From Marinomonas aquimarina (GTDB taxonomy: Bacteria > Pseudomonadota > Gammaproteobacteria > Pseudomonadales > Marinomonadaceae): a stretch of 64,000 nucleotides of DNA. This document shows positions 63,811 through 64,000 of this stretch, one piece after another (positions within the stretch are counted from its first letter, which is position 1; each line of letters begins with the position of its first letter). Location of the stretch: NCBI RefSeq assembly GCF_900089755.1, contig NZ_FLOC01000016.1, positions 43,555-107,554 on the forward strand, written 5' to 3'. Under the pieces are notes generated by a model that was not told where the DNA came from, ran no database searches, and was given only the letters and a program-made list of their open reading frames with translations. The position numbers were made by a program, and so were the translations under genes.

Positions 63811-64000
63811 ACGCCTCCACTGACACGGCAGACCACAACGGACTGCGAAGCGAACTGGAAACAGCAAGCAACAGTGTCAACGCTCTTTAAAATAGATAAT
63901 CAGATAATTTGTGTGGGCGCTCGCTGGAGACTTCTCAAAAACTTTGAAGTCTTAAGCAAGTGACCATGTCAATTCGCTTTACGTTCTTTAATCTTAGGGT
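63811..64000 (+). ncRNA. Leader of a 16S rRNA transcript (precursor, cut by window edge)
   Basis: Contains a boxA-like CGCTCTTTAA at 63881-63890 (antitermination element; consensus TGCTCTTTAACA), followed by the AATTTGTGTGGGCGCTCGCTGG segment type seen upstream of gammaproteobacterial 16S genes (given here only in part: TTTGTGTGGGCGCTCG). The mature 16S start (AGAGTTTGATC-like) is not reached, so it should lie a short way past position 64000. A 69-codon open frame here is chance. Confidence 0.75.

Noticed and set aside
63754..63963. 69-codon frame in the rRNA promoter/leader region
   Set aside because: It covers the -35, -10 and boxA elements of an rRNA operon and has no ribosome binding site.
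1..64000. CRISPR arrays, insertion sequences, prophage genes, tRNA genes
   Set aside because: No regularly spaced repeats, transposase or phage proteins, or cloverleaf-forming tRNA sequences were seen by eye.

Overview
The window comes from a chromosome of a gammaproteobacterium, most likely a marine Oceanospirillales-type organism; Marinomonas is my best guess, from gene order and life style rather than any database match. Core blocks have classic gammaproteobacterial order: rpsU-yqeY-dnaG-rpoD, divergent tsaD-folB, lptD-surA-pdxA-rsmA-apaG-apaH-glpE-cca with djlA divergent from lptD, and rpe-gph. No CRISPR array, insertion sequence, prophage, tRNA or complete rRNA gene is visible, but the last ~220 bases are the promoter and leader of an rRNA operon whose 16S gene should begin just outside the right edge.

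Layout. 1-6.2 kb: a cut-off membrane sensor with a periplasmic amino-acid-type binding protein, an Asp/Glu racemase, an FMN reductase, an SLC13-type transporter and a PhoH ATPase. 6.5-13.2 kb: macromolecular-synthesis operon and tsaD-folB. 13.2-24.5 kb: cca to lptD operon, djlA, a DUF3530 protein, rpe-gph. 24.6-29.7 kb: a DUF2946 protein with a TonB-dependent copper receptor, an MscS-type channel and MgtE. 29.8-32.8 kb: vanR-type regulator divergent from vanAB (vanillate O-demethylase), with three copies of a palindromic operator. 33.0-34.2 kb: an AT-rich foreign-looking gene with a C-terminal HEPN-like motif. 34.4-37.3 kb: trpGDC and an OsmC protein, with no trpE. 37.4-46.7 kb: a GlxA/AraC regulator and the sarcosine-to-pyruvate module soxBDAG, purU, sdaA. 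46.8-63.4 kb: a large aromatic-acid catabolic region (MarR regulator, TRAP transporter with two near-identical binding proteins, CoA-transferase, thiolase, crotonase, SDR, acyl-CoA dehydrogenase, feruloyl-CoA-synthetase-like ligase, etfBA and ETF-quinone oxidoreductase). 63.4-64 kb: terminator, GC-rich palindromic repeats, rRNA promoter.

How the genes work together. The 46.8-63.4 kb region reads as a complete uptake, activation and beta-oxidation route for a phenylpropanoid acid (ferulate, coumarate or a side-chain-reduced relative), with its own electron exit to ubiquinone. No vanillin dehydrogenase is present, so a CoA-dependent beta-oxidative route giving an aroyl-CoA and acetyl-CoA fits better than the retro-aldol route. 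vanAB, 20 kb away, would demethylate vanillate formed from ferulate. Similar 19-bp palindromes sit upstream of the binding-protein genes, upstream of the CoA-transferase, and (less perfectly) inside the promoter of the crotonase operon; they are the likely operators of the local MarR protein. The sox-purU-sdaA block handles the lower half of glycine betaine breakdown, typical of a marine osmolyte user.
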